DNA of 64,000 bases, from positions 2,914,001 to 2,978,000 of the forward strand of contig CBDCKA010000002.1 in NCBI GenBank assembly GCA_965218055.1, given 5' to 3'. Source of the stretch: CBDBKE01 sp965218055 (GTDB lineage: Bacteria; Acidobacteriota; Terriglobia; JAJPHL01; JAPKYU01). Both the position numbers and the translations under genes were made by a program. Below, in pieces: positions 1 through 8,174 of the stretch (position 1 is its first letter; each line of letters opens with the position of its first letter). Below the pieces are notes generated by a model that worked only from the letters and a program-made list of their open reading frames with translations, did no database searches and had not been told where the DNA came from.

Positions 1-334
1 GGCCGCCCATTCCGAACAGGTCGCCGATGCCGAAGAAGTCTCCAAAGATGTCCTCGAATTCCGTAAAGATGGAAGGATCGAATCCGCCGGCCCCGACGCC
101 GCCGACGCCGGCCTGCCCGAACTGATCATAACGGGCGCGCTTCTGCGGGTCGCTCAGAATGCTGTAAGCTGCTGCGGCCTCTCTGAATCTCTCCTCCGCT
201 TGCGCGCGGTCCTCCGGGTTACGGTCGGGGTGGTGCTCGAGCGCTTTCTTGCGGTAGGCGCTCTTGATTTCCTGCTCGGTGGCGTTGCGGGACACCCCGA
301 GCACCTCGTAATAATCCTGTGTGTTGCCGTTCAC
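1..334 (-). CDS. dnaJ: Chaperone DnaJ, N-terminal part (cut by window edge)
   Basis: Hsp70 co-chaperone that stimulates DnaK ATPase and hands it unfolded substrates in the cytoplasm. The visible ~111 residues hold a complete J domain: DYYEVLGVSRNA at the start, the HPD tripeptide in EHHPDRNPED, and the KRARYDQFG end, followed by the start of the Gly/Phe-rich linker. The start is a GTG at 334-332 overlapping the grpE stop by 4 nt (GTGA), which indicates translational coupling. It is the third gene of hrcA-grpE-dnaJ, so CIRCE/HrcA control is expected. The zinc-finger and C-terminal domains lie outside the window, so DnaJ versus a J-domain paralogue such as CbpA cannot be settled directly; the operon position favours DnaJ. 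Confidence 0.93.
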   Translation of the reverse strand, partial: MNGNTQDYYEVLGVSRNATEQEIKSAYRKKALEHHPDRNPEDRAQAEERFREAAAAYSILSDPQKRARYDQFGQAGVGGVGAGGFDPSIFTEFEDIFGDFFGIGDLFGMGG

Positions 335-906
335 TGAACTTTGCGCACTGCGACCTTTACCAGCGCCGGGCGGAGCAGCCGCGTCCGAAACAGGTAGCCG
401 CGCTGCCATTCTGTCAGGATGGTCTGGTCGTCTTGGTCCTCGGTTTCCACTCGCTCCACAGCTTCGTGGAAGCGCGGATCAAATTTCTGCCCGAGGGCCT
501 GGATTGGTTCCAGTCCAAGACGAGTGAATGTGTCCCACAACTGGCGGGCAATGAGTTGGATGCCGGAGCGAAACTCGTCGTCGCCGCCCTGGGAAGCCAG
601 GGCACGTTCCAAGGCGTCCATGACCGGCAGAATTTCCCTGACCACTTCCAGGGAGACGCGATGCAGATCCTCTTTCCGCTCCTTCTCCAGGCGTTTGCGG
701 TAGTTGTCAAAATCGGCGCGCGCGCGCAGGAACCGGTCGAACAGCGCGGCCTTGTCCTCGGCCAGACGGTCCCGCTCGGCGGTCACCGCCTGCAGTGGAT
801 CGGGGGCTTCCGCCTTGGCCGATTCTGCCGCGGCACCCTGCTGCTCCTTCGATTCTTTCTTTTGTTTTGTCACTTGGTTCGCTTCCAGCTCGGGCGTCTC
901 GTCCAT
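331..906 (-). CDS. grpE: Nucleotide exchange factor GrpE
   Basis: 191 aa, within the usual GrpE range. GrpE dimers release ADP from DnaK. The N-terminal third is charged and coiled-coil-like (EANQVTKQKKESKEQQ), followed by the family-typical FLRARADFDNYRKRLEKER helix and the beta-domain with LGLEPIQALGQKFDPRFHEAV and a conserved-looking RGYLFRTRLLRPALVKV end. It lies 10 nt downstream of hrcA and overlaps dnaJ by 4 nt, so the three genes form one heat-shock operon. Function is assigned from the family; the sequence shows no anomalies. Confidence 0.97.
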   Translation of the reverse strand: MDETPELEANQVTKQKKESKEQQGAAAESAKAEAPDPLQAVTAERDRLAEDKAALFDRFLRARADFDNYRKRLEKERKEDLHRVSLEVVREILPVMDALERALASQGGDDEFRSGIQLIARQLWDTFTRLGLEPIQALGQKFDPRFHEAVERVETEDQDDQTILTEWQRGYLFRTRLLRPALVKVAVRKVQ

Positions 907-916
907 GACCGTCTCG

Positions 917-1975
917 CTACTGGTACTCCATCGCCTCTCCGACCTGCCGCGCCACTTCGGAGACGGCGCAGATGACTCGCTCGTAAGGCATGCGCGGCGG
1001 TCCCAGAACCGCCACCCGTCCCGCCAATCCGCCAGCGGTGATGCAGGGCGCGCCGATCAATGCAAAATCTTTCATCGGGGGATCGGTGTCGAGCCCGATG
1101 AAAACCTGGACCTGTTTCCACTCCGAGAACTCCGCTTCCTGGATGTAGCCGGTAATGAGTTGGATCAGGCGTTCCTTTTCTTCAAGTACGCGCAAGAGGT
1201 CTCGCAGGAGCTGGGGATTGTCCAGCTCCGGACGGCCCATCAGGTGGGACGCTCCCTCCAGATAGACACCAGCGCTCATCTCACTTTCCAAAATGCCCTG
1301 CCGCCAGAGACTGGCCAGCTGCCGCAGCAACTCGTCGTAACGGGCCCGCTCTTCCTGGAGCAGGCGCGTGATTTCGTTGCGAGCCGCTTCCAGGCGCCAG
1401 CCGGCAAAATTGCAGTTCAGGTAATTTGCGATACGGTCTAGTTCGTCCTGCTGAGTTTCTTCATCCACCCGGACCACGCGGCTGCGCACCGGAGCCCCAC
1501 GCGGCGCCAGCACCACCAGCACGCGCCTGTCTGCCAACCGCACGAACTCGATATGTTGCAGTACCGTGTCGGCGGCGGTCGCCGACACCACAATGCCGAT
1601 ATTGTGAGTCACCAGCGAAAGTACATGCGAGGCTCGCTCCAGAATCGCCTGGGGACCTTCCGTGGTGCCGTGGATCTCGCGCCGAATCCGGTCTTCTTCG
1701 CTGCGGTGCAGGTGCCGCCCGGGGCGAGCCAGATGCTCCACGTAGAATCGGTAGGCCTTGTCGGTGGGAACACGGCCCGCCGATGTATGGGGCTGGTGCA
1801 GGTAGCCGTCAGCTTCCAGGTCGGCCATGGTATTCCGGATGGTAGCTGGGCTAAGCCGATCCCGACGGCGGTGTGAGATTGTGTGCGAGCCGACCGGCTG
1901 TCCAGTGGCGATGTAGGTGCGGATGATGGCCGCCAGAACTTCCCGGTTTCGCTCTTCGAGGCTATGAGTCCGCAT
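917..1975 (-). CDS. hrcA: Heat-inducible transcription repressor HrcA
   Basis: 352 aa. HrcA represses class I heat-shock genes by binding CIRCE and is stabilised by GroEL. The N-terminal winged helix is visible (RNREVLAAIIRTYIATGQPVGSHTIS, then SPATIRNTMADLEADGYLHQPHTSAGRVPTDKAYRFYV), followed by the GAF-like core and a C-terminal GPPRMPYERVICAVSEVARQV segment. An in-frame ATG 33 nt upstream (2008) overlaps the predicted -10 box, so the ATG at 1975 (MRTHSLEERNREVL) is the better start. First gene of hrcA-grpE-dnaJ, preceded by CIRCE at 2039-2065, which implies autoregulation. Confidence 0.96.
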   Translation of the reverse strand: MRTHSLEERNREVLAAIIRTYIATGQPVGSHTISHRRRDRLSPATIRNTMADLEADGYLHQPHTSAGRVPTDKAYRFYVEHLARPGRHLHRSEEDRIRREIHGTTEGPQAILERASHVLSLVTHNIGIVVSATAADTVLQHIEFVRLADRRVLVVLAPRGAPVRSRVVRVDEETQQDELDRIANYLNCNFAGWRLEAARNEITRLLQEERARYDELLRQLASLWRQGILESEMSAGVYLEGASHLMGRPELDNPQLLRDLLRVLEEKERLIQLITGYIQEAEFSEWKQVQVFIGLDTDPPMKDFALIGAPCITAGGLAGRVAVLGPPRMPYERVICAVSEVARQVGEAMEYQ

Positions 1976-2006
1976 CTTCGATGAGTTGCGGTCAGGACAC
2001 AAATGC

Positions 2007-2036
2007 ATTCTATGATGATTGCACTGCTGCTGTCAA
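2007..2036 (-). promoter_or_regulatory. Sigma70-like promoter of hrcA-grpE-dnaJ
   Basis: On the minus strand a perfect -35 TTGACA (2036-2031) is followed after 18 nt by TAGAAT (2012-2007, 5 of 6 to consensus). Transcription should start near 2000, just upstream of the hrcA ATG at 1975. This excludes the upstream in-frame ATG at 2008 as a start. The CIRCE operator lies 2 nt upstream of the -35. Confidence 0.8.
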
Positions 2037-2038
2037 GT

Positions 2039-2065
2039 TTGGCACTCTTGGTGCGAGAGTGCTAA
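2039..2065. promoter_or_regulatory. CIRCE operator (HrcA binding site)
   Basis: Inverted repeat TTGGCACTC-N9-GAGTGCTAA. The consensus is TTAGCACTC-N9-GAGTGCTAA: the right arm is perfect and the left arm has one mismatch (G for A at position 3). It abuts the -35 box of the hrcA promoter, so bound HrcA would block RNA polymerase. Confidence 0.93.
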
Positions 2066-2131
2066 ACAGCTGCCAGCGTCACACTATTAATCTGCGGGCC
2101 GTTTTCTGAAAGCTCGCGCGGCGGCACGCAT

Positions 2132-4336
2132 CTACTTTTTCTGCTTTTCTTGCGGCTCCAGACACGGTGCGACCGAAATGCCTCGAGGCAGTTTGGTTTC
2201 TGCATCTCCACATGCGAACTTGAGCTGCTCCTGTGTGAGACCTTCGCTCTCCACCAGGTCAGCCCCCTGGAGCTTGGCGCCGGTGAAGTTGGCGCCCTCG
2301 AGGTTGGCGCCAAGCAGGTCAGCCCCCCAGAGCTTGGCGTAGGCGAGATTGGCATCCTGGAAGTTGGCGTGGGCGAGGTTGGCATCCTGGAAGTTGGCGA
2401 AGGAGAGCGTAGCCTTCCGAAGGTCAGCTTCTTCGAGTTCGGTCCCCTGGAGGTTGGCGTGAGCCAAGTTAGCGTCCTGAAGGTTAGCGCCGAAGAGGTC
2501 AGTCCCCTGGAGGTTGGCGCGCGGGAGGTCGGCTCCCTGGAAGTTGGTGTCGAAGAGGTCGGCGCCCTGAAGGTTGGCGCCGCCGAGGTTGGCACCCTGG
2601 AGGTTGGCGCCGAGCAGGTTGGCGCCGGTGAGTCTGGCCATCCGAAGGTCGGCTCCATCGAGGTCGGCTTTGACCACGAACGCGCCGTCTGCGGAAGCGT
2701 AACGTAGGTTCATGCCCGACAGGCGCGCCTTCTTGACTTGCCCGATTTGGGCGGTGAGTTCATCCTCATCGCCGGATCCCGTCCAGTTCGCGGGCTTGGT
2801 CGAAAGCTCTGCTCCATCGAGGTTGGCGAACGGGCTGTAGCCAAGCTTCTCAAACGCCTGCACGACCCGATTTTTAGCGAACTGCTCTGCAGTGACCGTG
2901 TCGGCACCATCCGGATTGTCTCCCCGGAATCCCTTGATGGCTCCGAAGGAGAGCCCCAAAAGTATGAGAGCTGTACCAGCTACTTGAAAGATTCTTCGGT
3001 TCCACCAGACTGTCTTCCATCCCAACGGCGGAGGTTGTGCTCCGCTCAGCATTTGCGCCGCGGAGCGATAGAACATGATCCCCAGAGCAACAGCGGCCAC
3101 CAGGATGCCAACATGCAACCCGGTGCCCCACCATTCGTGACGGCGCAGGTATCTGAGCCAGAACCAGAACAGGGTTGCTGGGACCGTCCACCAGGCGAGA
3201 AAGATGGTGGTCCATTCCTTGAACCGGACCAGCAAGGGTCTGCCCTTCTGCAATCGCGGGAAATGGCGGCGCACCAGACCATTCAGGAGCCAGGGGTAAG
3301 CGCGCTCATCTAATCGCTTGCCGTCGGGAAATATTGCGGGAAGACCCGCCAACCCTTCCCACAGCATTCCCAGGTAAAAATGGAGATAGACATAAAGCCC
3401 AAGCAGGAGAAAGGGCGCGGCCCAGTAAATCCCGGCGATGGGGATTTCCGTCCGAATGATCGGAAGCGGCGAGGAAGCCGAATTGGTGAGGAGCCGCGCG
3501 TCGGTTGTGGTCGCGATCGTCAGCAAGGAGTAAACGCAGCCCAACAACATTGCCAGGAAAATCTTGCGCGCGTTCTTGGCGGTTTCGGCGACGGTCTCCA
3601 GCATCTTGAACTCGCGAATGTTCTCCGGCAGACTTGCCCCGGTTACATCCGCGCGCGCAAACTCTGTTCCCAAAAGGCCGGTAGCACCCTCGAGGTTCGC
3701 ATTTTGTAATCTAGCCTCAGCCAACCCTTTAATCCCTGCTAGCTCGGCCTTTTCAAGGTTCGCTTTAGTAAGGTCGGCCCCGGATAAATCGGCAGAGTAC
3801 AGGATGGCCCCCTGGAGGTTGGCTTCGTCAAACCAGGTCCCCCGGAGGTTGGCGCCGCCGAGGGTGGCCCCCTGGAGGTTGGCGCCTCTGAGGACGGCCC
3901 CTTGGAGGTTGGCCCCGCTCAGATTGGCCTCCTGGAGGTTGGCCGCGACTAGGTGGGCCTCCTGGAAGTTGGCGGCGCGGAGGTCGGCCATCTGGAAGTT
4001 GGCGCGGCGGAGGTCGGCCATCTGGAGGTTGGTGCCTTTGAGGACGGCCCGTTGGAGGTTGGCGCCGAAGAGGTGGGCCTCCTGGAGGTTGGCACCGATG
4101 AGGTGGGCCCCCTGGAGGTTGCCCTCGACAAGGATGGCCTTCTGGAGGTGGGCGCTGGCAAGCCAGGCCCTCTGGAGGTTGGCGCGCTGGAGGTCGGCCT
4201 GTTCACCTTCCTTCCGCTCGGATTCTACCCACTTCCGATGCGCTTCAAGAATCCGGTCCAATTTCTCTTGGCTGATCTCTCGAAGCTGAGTCTCTTCAGA
4301 AGTGGGTGCTTCGGGCGCTTTTGTTTTCTTGCTCAT
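2132..4336 (-). CDS. Pentapeptide-repeat membrane protein with two repeat blocks
   Basis: 734 aa. Residues ~1-45 are charged and helical. Residues ~47-235 are an almost unbroken run of A(N/D)LQxA pentapeptides. Residues ~258-480 carry about five hydrophobic membrane segments (for example AMLLGCVYSLLTIAT and FLAWWTVPATLFWFWL), and residues ~530-715 form a second pentapeptide block (GANLQGANL type). Pentapeptide repeats fold as right-handed quadrilateral beta-helices. The order helix / membrane / helix suggests both helices flank a membrane anchor, probably in the cytoplasm because no signal peptide is visible. Function unknown. It follows the CIRCE region on the same strand but ends before it, so it is not part of the heat-shock operon. 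The repeats create long spurious ORFs on the other frames. Confidence 0.85.
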   Translation of the reverse strand: MSKKTKAPEAPTSEETQLREISQEKLDRILEAHRKWVESERKEGEQADLQRANLQRAWLASAHLQKAILVEGNLQGAHLIGANLQEAHLFGANLQRAVLKGTNLQMADLRRANFQMADLRAANFQEAHLVAANLQEANLSGANLQGAVLRGANLQGATLGGANLRGTWFDEANLQGAILYSADLSGADLTKANLEKAELAGIKGLAEARLQNANLEGATGLLGTEFARADVTGASLPENIREFKMLETVAETAKNARKIFLAMLLGCVYSLLTIATTTDARLLTNSASSPLPIIRTEIPIAGIYWAAPFLLLGLYVYLHFYLGMLWEGLAGLPAIFPDGKRLDERAYPWLLNGLVRRHFPRLQKGRPLLVRFKEWTTIFLAWWTVPATLFWFWLRYLRRHEWWGTGLHVGILVAAVALGIMFYRSAAQMLSGAQPPPLGWKTVWWNRRIFQVAGTALILLGLSFGAIKGFRGDNPDGADTVTAEQFAKNRVVQAFEKLGYSPFANLDGAELSTKPANWTGSGDEDELTAQIGQVKKARLSGMNLRYASADGAFVVKADLDGADLRMARLTGANLLGANLQGANLGGANLQGADLFDTNFQGADLPRANLQGTDLFGANLQDANLAHANLQGTELEEADLRKATLSFANFQDANLAHANFQDANLAYAKLWGADLLGANLEGANFTGAKLQGADLVESEGLTQEQLKFACGDAETKLPRGISVAPCLEPQEKQKK

Positions 4337-4421
4337 CCTGCCTGCCTCTCGACCACGCCGGGATAAAGCTCCACCGCTTGCGACATCTTACTCCAGCAGG
4401 GCGCTGAGAAAGTGGCCTCCT

Positions 4422-4506
4422 TGTCATTCCGAGCTATGCGAGGAATCTGCTTTGAACGGCAATGGCTTGCTCGACAAGCAGGTTCCTCGCTGCGCTCGGA
4501 ATGACA
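4422..4506. repeat. Dispersed palindromic intergenic repeat, copy 1
   Basis: Terminal arms TGTCATTCCGAG (4422-4433) and CTCGGAATGACA (4495-4506) are perfect inverted complements, with internal arms GAGGAATCTGC / GCAGGTTCCTC. A related element with TGTCACTCCGAG / CTCGGAGTGACA arms and an internal GAGGAATCTGC occurs at 48181-48282. It is REP/MITE-like with no coding capacity. It lies just upstream of the VWFA gene. Confidence 0.75.
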
Positions 4507-4569
4507 ATGGGGCAGGAAAGTGAAACCGCAGCGGCTCCAGGCACGTCATCCACCACAGGGGGAGTTTCC

Positions 4570-5583
4570 ATGCGTCAGCCTGCCCGCGTGCTGTTCCTGC
4601 TCTTGTTTGTACTCTCCCTGTTCGTTCCCTCGACCGCCGCGCAGAGCCGGCGCCCCGTCCGGGCCCCGATCGAGCCAGCGGTCCCGGAAACGACCATTCG
4701 GGTGGACGTCAACCTGGTCAGTTTCCCGGCTACTGTCACCGACCACTATGGGCGCTATGTGGGCTCCCTGCGCCGCCAGGACTTCACCCTGTACGAGGAC
4801 GGCGTGCGGCAAAAGATTGCCGTCTTCCATCACGAAATTGTGCCCGTTAGCGTGGGCGTGGTGATTGACACCAGCGGGAGCATGGCGGACAAGATTCCAG
4901 AGGCGGCCGACGCCCTCACTCACTTCGTCAACACCATCCAGCCCCAGGATGATGTTTTTCTGATCCGCTTCGCGAGAACCGTGGAGCTGGAACTGGACTT
5001 CACCGCAAACCGGGCACTGTTCCGCCGGGCGGCCCACCGGCTGCGCGCTCGCGGCTCCACCCGGCTCTACGACGCGCTGGCCGAGGCACTGGACAAAGTC
5101 CGAAGCGGGCGTCATCAGAAGAAGGCCATCGTGCTGATTACCGACGGCAACGACACTTCCAGCTATGTCGGCTTCGAGGAGTTGTTGGAGATGGCGCGCC
5201 GCTCCGAGGTGCTGGTCTACGCGATGGGGATCGGGCACGGGCACCGCGGCATGCTGGGCCAAATTCTCCGCCGCCGCCGCTGGCGGAAGGGCGAAGACCG
5301 GGTGGACATGCGGGTGCTTCGGAACATTGCCGGCGCTACCGGCGGCCTCGCGTTCCATCTGGAATACGCGCACCGCCCCGGCGCAGACCTGATTCACGAG
5401 GCCGCGCAGGAAATTTCCAGCGAACTGCGGCAGCACTACACCGTCGGCTACTATCCCACCAACGCCGCGCGCGACGGAACCTACCGGAAGATCCAACTGA
5501 GGGCTGATGTCCCGAGCCTGCGGGTACGTCACCGCCACGGCTACTACGCGCACCAGGAAACCGCCGCCCGCGCCGGTCCTTGA
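4570..5583 (+). CDS. VWFA-related acidobacterial domain protein, secreted
   Basis: 337 aa. Starts at ATG 4570 behind an AGGGGGAG ribosome site; an in-frame ORF extends 108 nt upstream but lacks this context. The N-terminus MRQPARVLFLLLFVLSLF...TAAQ is a signal peptide. Next comes the family-typical beta-rich stretch (TIRVDVNLVSFPATVTDHYGRYV, then LRRQDFTLYEDGV), then a von Willebrand A domain with the MIDAS motif DTSGSM near residue 100 and ITDGND later. The C-terminus ELRQHYTVGYYPTN is also typical. Such proteins are abundant in Acidobacteria and are presumed to act in protein-protein contacts outside the inner membrane; the actual role is unknown. Two relatives lie in this window (21782 and 27995). 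Confidence 0.88.
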   Translation: MRQPARVLFLLLFVLSLFVPSTAAQSRRPVRAPIEPAVPETTIRVDVNLVSFPATVTDHYGRYVGSLRRQDFTLYEDGVRQKIAVFHHEIVPVSVGVVIDTSGSMADKIPEAADALTHFVNTIQPQDDVFLIRFARTVELELDFTANRALFRRAAHRLRARGSTRLYDALAEALDKVRSGRHQKKAIVLITDGNDTSSYVGFEELLEMARRSEVLVYAMGIGHGHRGMLGQILRRRRWRKGEDRVDMRVLRNIAGATGGLAFHLEYAHRPGADLIHEAAQEISSELRQHYTVGYYPTNAARDGTYRKIQLRADVPSLRVRHRHGYYAHQETAARAGP

Positions 5584-5622
5584 GAGTCCAGATCGCGGGA
5601 CGGGATCAGTGGGCAGCCGACC

Positions 5623-6156
5623 TTAAGCGATGCCCGGCTTCGGGCCGCGTTTTCCGGGAATCTTCTCCTCTTCCCGCTGTTGAAGTTGGAAAACCTTGTC
5701 GGCGACGAAAATCTTGGCGCCGGAGCGCAGCGCCAGGGCGATGGAGTCGCTCGGGCGGGCATCGTAGGTTTGTTTGCGACCGTCTTTGTGAAAGGTCAGG
5801 TTGGCGAGAAAGGTGCCGTTTACCAGATCACGCACCACCACGCGCTCGACCTGCCAGCCATTGCGGTCCAGGAATTTCTTGAAGATGTCGTGGGTCAAGG
5901 GTCGTGCCGCCTTCTTTTTCTGTTGCGCCAGGTTGATGGAGTGGCCCTCGGAGAACCCCACAATCATCTCGATCCGGTCCACGCTGTTGACCGCGCGCAG
6001 CGCCACGGCGAAGCCCTCGCTGGTCAGCATCAGGCGGTCCACCACGACTTCACGGATGTCCTCCTTCGTTTTCTCTACGGCCGAAATGGAGCTGGGAGCA
6101 ACCAGCAGGGTAGGCCATAAGCACAGCAGCAGCGGCCAGCCGACATTGCGTTTCAT
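5623..6156 (-). CDS. Bifunctional nuclease domain (DUF151) protein, secreted
   Basis: 177 aa. Start chosen at 6156 (MKRNVGWPLLLCLW) because of a GAGGAG ribosome site 7 nt upstream and a good signal peptide; the longer ORF upstream has neither. The body matches the DUF151/BFN fold: EVVVDRLMLTSEGFAVALR, HDIFKKFLDRNGWQVERVVVRDL, and the signature ARPSDSIALALRSGAKIFV near the C-terminus. Family members have been reported to have DNase/RNase activity in plants, and bacterial copies are mostly uncharacterised. Export is an inference from the leader. It converges with the VWFA gene (40-nt gap). Confidence 0.85.
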   Translation of the reverse strand: MKRNVGWPLLLCLWPTLLVAPSSISAVEKTKEDIREVVVDRLMLTSEGFAVALRAVNSVDRIEMIVGFSEGHSINLAQQKKKAARPLTHDIFKKFLDRNGWQVERVVVRDLVNGTFLANLTFHKDGRKQTYDARPSDSIALALRSGAKIFVADKVFQLQQREEEKIPGKRGPKPGIA

Positions 6157-6322
6157 ATGCAACTCCTCTGTTGCCAGGCCGCCACAGGTGCAGCTCAGGC
6201 CCGGCATCCCACGTCTCCGGTGATGGTAGCACGGCTCGAATCGTGGGACAGCGCCGCCGTGGTAGAATTCGCGGACGCGGGGAAGCAACCAAATTCTCGC
6301 GATTGTCCTTTAAAGAAATAGC

Positions 6323-7012
6323 GTGCCGGCCCGCATCGCTCTTCTGATTCCTGCCCTGAACGAAGAGGCATCTATCGGGCATGTACTGAGCAACCTGCCC
6401 TCGGGCCTGTTTTCCCAGGTCGTGGTGGTGGACAACGGCAGCACAGACCGGACCGCCGAGGTGGCTCAAGCCCACGGTGCCGCCGTGGTCCGGGAACCAC
6501 GGCGTGGCTACGGACGGGCGTGCCTGGCAGGATTAGCTGCGCTCGATCCGACGAGCGACATCGTTGTGTTCATGGATGCCGACGCGAGCGACGTTCCCGA
6601 GGAGGCGGAACGCCTGCTGGAGCCGATCATCTCCGGTGCTGCGGACTTGGTGATCGGTTCGCGGGTGCTTGGCCAGGCCGAGCCCGGAGCGCTGGCCCCA
6701 CACCAGCGCTTCGGCAACCGCCTCGCCACCTCGCTGCTAGCTTGGCTCTACGGCTTTCGTTACACCGACCTGGGTCCGTTCCGCGCCATACGCGCCGACC
6801 CTCTTCGCCAACTAGGCATGCGAGATTGCGACTTTGGCTGGACGGTCGAGATGCAGGTGCGCGCGTTGCGTTCCGGGCTGCGCGTGCAGGAGGTGCCGGT
6901 CAGCTATCGGCGTCGCATCGGAACCAGCAAAATCTCTGGCAACCTGCGCGCCTCGCTGGCCGCAGGGTGGAAGATCATTGCCACCATCCTGCGCCTGCGC
7001 TTCGTCTCTTAG
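6323..7012 (+). CDS. Glycosyltransferase family 2
   Basis: 229 aa, GTG start. GT-A fold features: IALLIPALNEEASIGHVL at the N-terminus, VVVDNGSTDRTAEVA for nucleotide binding, and VVFMDADASDVPEEAERLL carrying the DxD-type metal site. No transmembrane segment is evident at the C-terminus (SLAAGWKIIATILRLRF is only weakly hydrophobic). It resembles dolichol-phosphate-mannose-synthase-like and UDP-glucose-type GT2 enzymes; the donor and acceptor cannot be read from sequence. It is transcribed divergently from the nuclease-domain gene and convergently to the 2Fe-2S gene. A second, different GT2 gene lies 0.4 kb away. Confidence 0.88.
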   Translation: MPARIALLIPALNEEASIGHVLSNLPSGLFSQVVVVDNGSTDRTAEVAQAHGAAVVREPRRGYGRACLAGLAALDPTSDIVVFMDADASDVPEEAERLLEPIISGAADLVIGSRVLGQAEPGALAPHQRFGNRLATSLLAWLYGFRYTDLGPFRAIRADPLRQLGMRDCDFGWTVEMQVRALRSGLRVQEVPVSYRRRIGTSKISGNLRASLAAGWKIIATILRLRFVS

Positions 7013-7055
7013 CGAGGGTTCGGACGACCTGCTTCCGGCGCACGGTGGTGGCCGC

Positions 7056-7430
7056 CTAACTGCCAACGTTTCCCTTGGGAGGGGCAGTGTCGTTCTGCCC
7101 CGCGGACATCTCCAAATTCAGGGCGTTCTTCAGATGCAGGACCAGTTCCTGCTCCACAAAGAGGACTTCCATGCCCTCCCGCACCAGGACCTTGCAGGAG
7201 AGGACCGTGCGCGGCCTGCCGTCCAGGCCGATCACCACTACCCGGCAGTACTGGCATTCTTCATTCCAGCAGAAGCGGCCGTAGGGAATCGTGTTGGGGC
7301 TGACGAATTGGAAGCCCCGAAGCAGGATGTTGTTCTCCGGGACCTCGACGGTTTTCCCCAGCACGCTGATCTTGATTAAGCGTTCGTAGGGTGAGTACAG
7401 CCCGCTGGGCTCGGTGGACATCTCGACCAT
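7056..7430 (-). CDS. 2Fe-2S ferredoxin-like protein
   Basis: 124 aa. A beta-grasp ferredoxin-like domain with cluster motif CWNEECQYC (C-x4-C-x2-C) followed about 23 residues later by the fourth cysteine in VLSCKV. It resembles the Fer2_4 type domain found as a small subunit or N-terminal domain of molybdenum or sarcosine-oxidase-type dehydrogenases. No such enzyme lies next to it, so the redox partner is unknown. It lies 21 nt downstream of the TIGR04283-type glycosyltransferase on the same strand and may be cotranscribed. Confidence 0.8.
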   Translation of the reverse strand: MVEMSTEPSGLYSPYERLIKISVLGKTVEVPENNILLRGFQFVSPNTIPYGRFCWNEECQYCRVVVIGLDGRPRTVLSCKVLVREGMEVLFVEQELVLHLKNALNLEMSAGQNDTAPPKGNVGS

Positions 7431-7451
7431 TCTACTCTAGCAGGTTGCTTT

Positions 7452-8138
7452 TTAGCGCACCGCGGGATACCAGCGGGCCAGCCGCGCCGCCGGCACTCCC
7501 AGCGTATAAAAGGTCTGAATCCAGAACCAGGCCCACATCGTCCGCCACACTCCGTGGTTCTCCCATCGGCGCGATGACACCTCAAGTTCCTCGCCGAGAT
7601 GAGCCAGCCGTCCTGCCTTCCACAGGCGGCGAGCGAATTCGTAATCTTCCATAAGCGGCAGAGGAGCGAAGCCCTCCAGCCGCTGGAAGACAGCGCGCCG
7701 CACGAAGATGCCCGAATCCCCGTAGAAGATCCTCAAGCGCCGCCGGTGGTGATTGATGGCGGTGAACAAGCGGCTGGCCAGAGGATAGCCGCCGCCGGCG
7801 AAACGCAGCCGGAAGTTGCCTCCCACGACCGATGTGTTCTCCAGGGCTCGCTCGATGGCCAGGATGCCATCCGGGTGGAAGCGCACATCGGCGTGCAAGA
7901 ACAACAGGATGTCACCGCGCGCGGCGCCTGCGCCGGTGTTCATCTGGGCTGCGCGTCCCCGCGCGGCGTGCAGCACCCTGCAGGCCGAGTTGAAAGTCGC
8001 GGCCACTCTGGTCGTGGCGTCCGTACTGCCGCCGTCTACGACCAGCACTTCAAACGTTCCCCGGGCAGCGGCCATCGAACGCAGCGTGGCAGCCAGCACG
8101 CGCTCCTCATTTAGGACGGGAATGATGACCGAAACCAT
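7452..8138 (-). CDS. TIGR04283-type family 2 glycosyltransferase
   Basis: 228 aa. N-terminal VSVIIPVLNEERVLAATLRSM, then EVLVVDGGSTDATTRVA, HAARGRAAQMNTGAGAARGDILLFLHADVRF and the late LPLMEDYEFARRLWKAGR. This combination (RAAQMNxGA, LFLHAD, MEDxEFxRRL) is typical of the TIGR04283 family, named for a link to arsenosugar synthesis in some genomes. No arsenic genes are seen here, so the substrate should be left open. Transcribed with the HEAT-repeat gene upstream (36-nt gap) and the 2Fe-2S gene downstream. Confidence 0.87.
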   Translation of the reverse strand: MVSVIIPVLNEERVLAATLRSMAAARGTFEVLVVDGGSTDATTRVAATFNSACRVLHAARGRAAQMNTGAGAARGDILLFLHADVRFHPDGILAIERALENTSVVGGNFRLRFAGGGYPLASRLFTAINHHRRRLRIFYGDSGIFVRRAVFQRLEGFAPLPLMEDYEFARRLWKAGRLAHLGEELEVSSRRWENHGVWRTMWAWFWIQTFYTLGVPAARLARWYPAVR

Positions 8139-8174
8139 CTAGGTGCGGACTAGGCGTGGGAAGGGCCTCGGCTG

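Noticed and set aside
2150..4366. Long ORFs and apparent DNA repeats on both strands in the pentapeptide gene
   Set aside because: They are by-products of the repeated A(N/D)LQ codons of the minus-strand protein; the alternative products (Pro/Thr/Ser or Val/Gly/Glu repeats) have no family features.
4546..5553. 335-codon antisense ORF opposite the VWFA gene
   Set aside because: GC-rich shadow ORF; the plus-strand frame has the ribosome site, signal peptide and VWA motifs.
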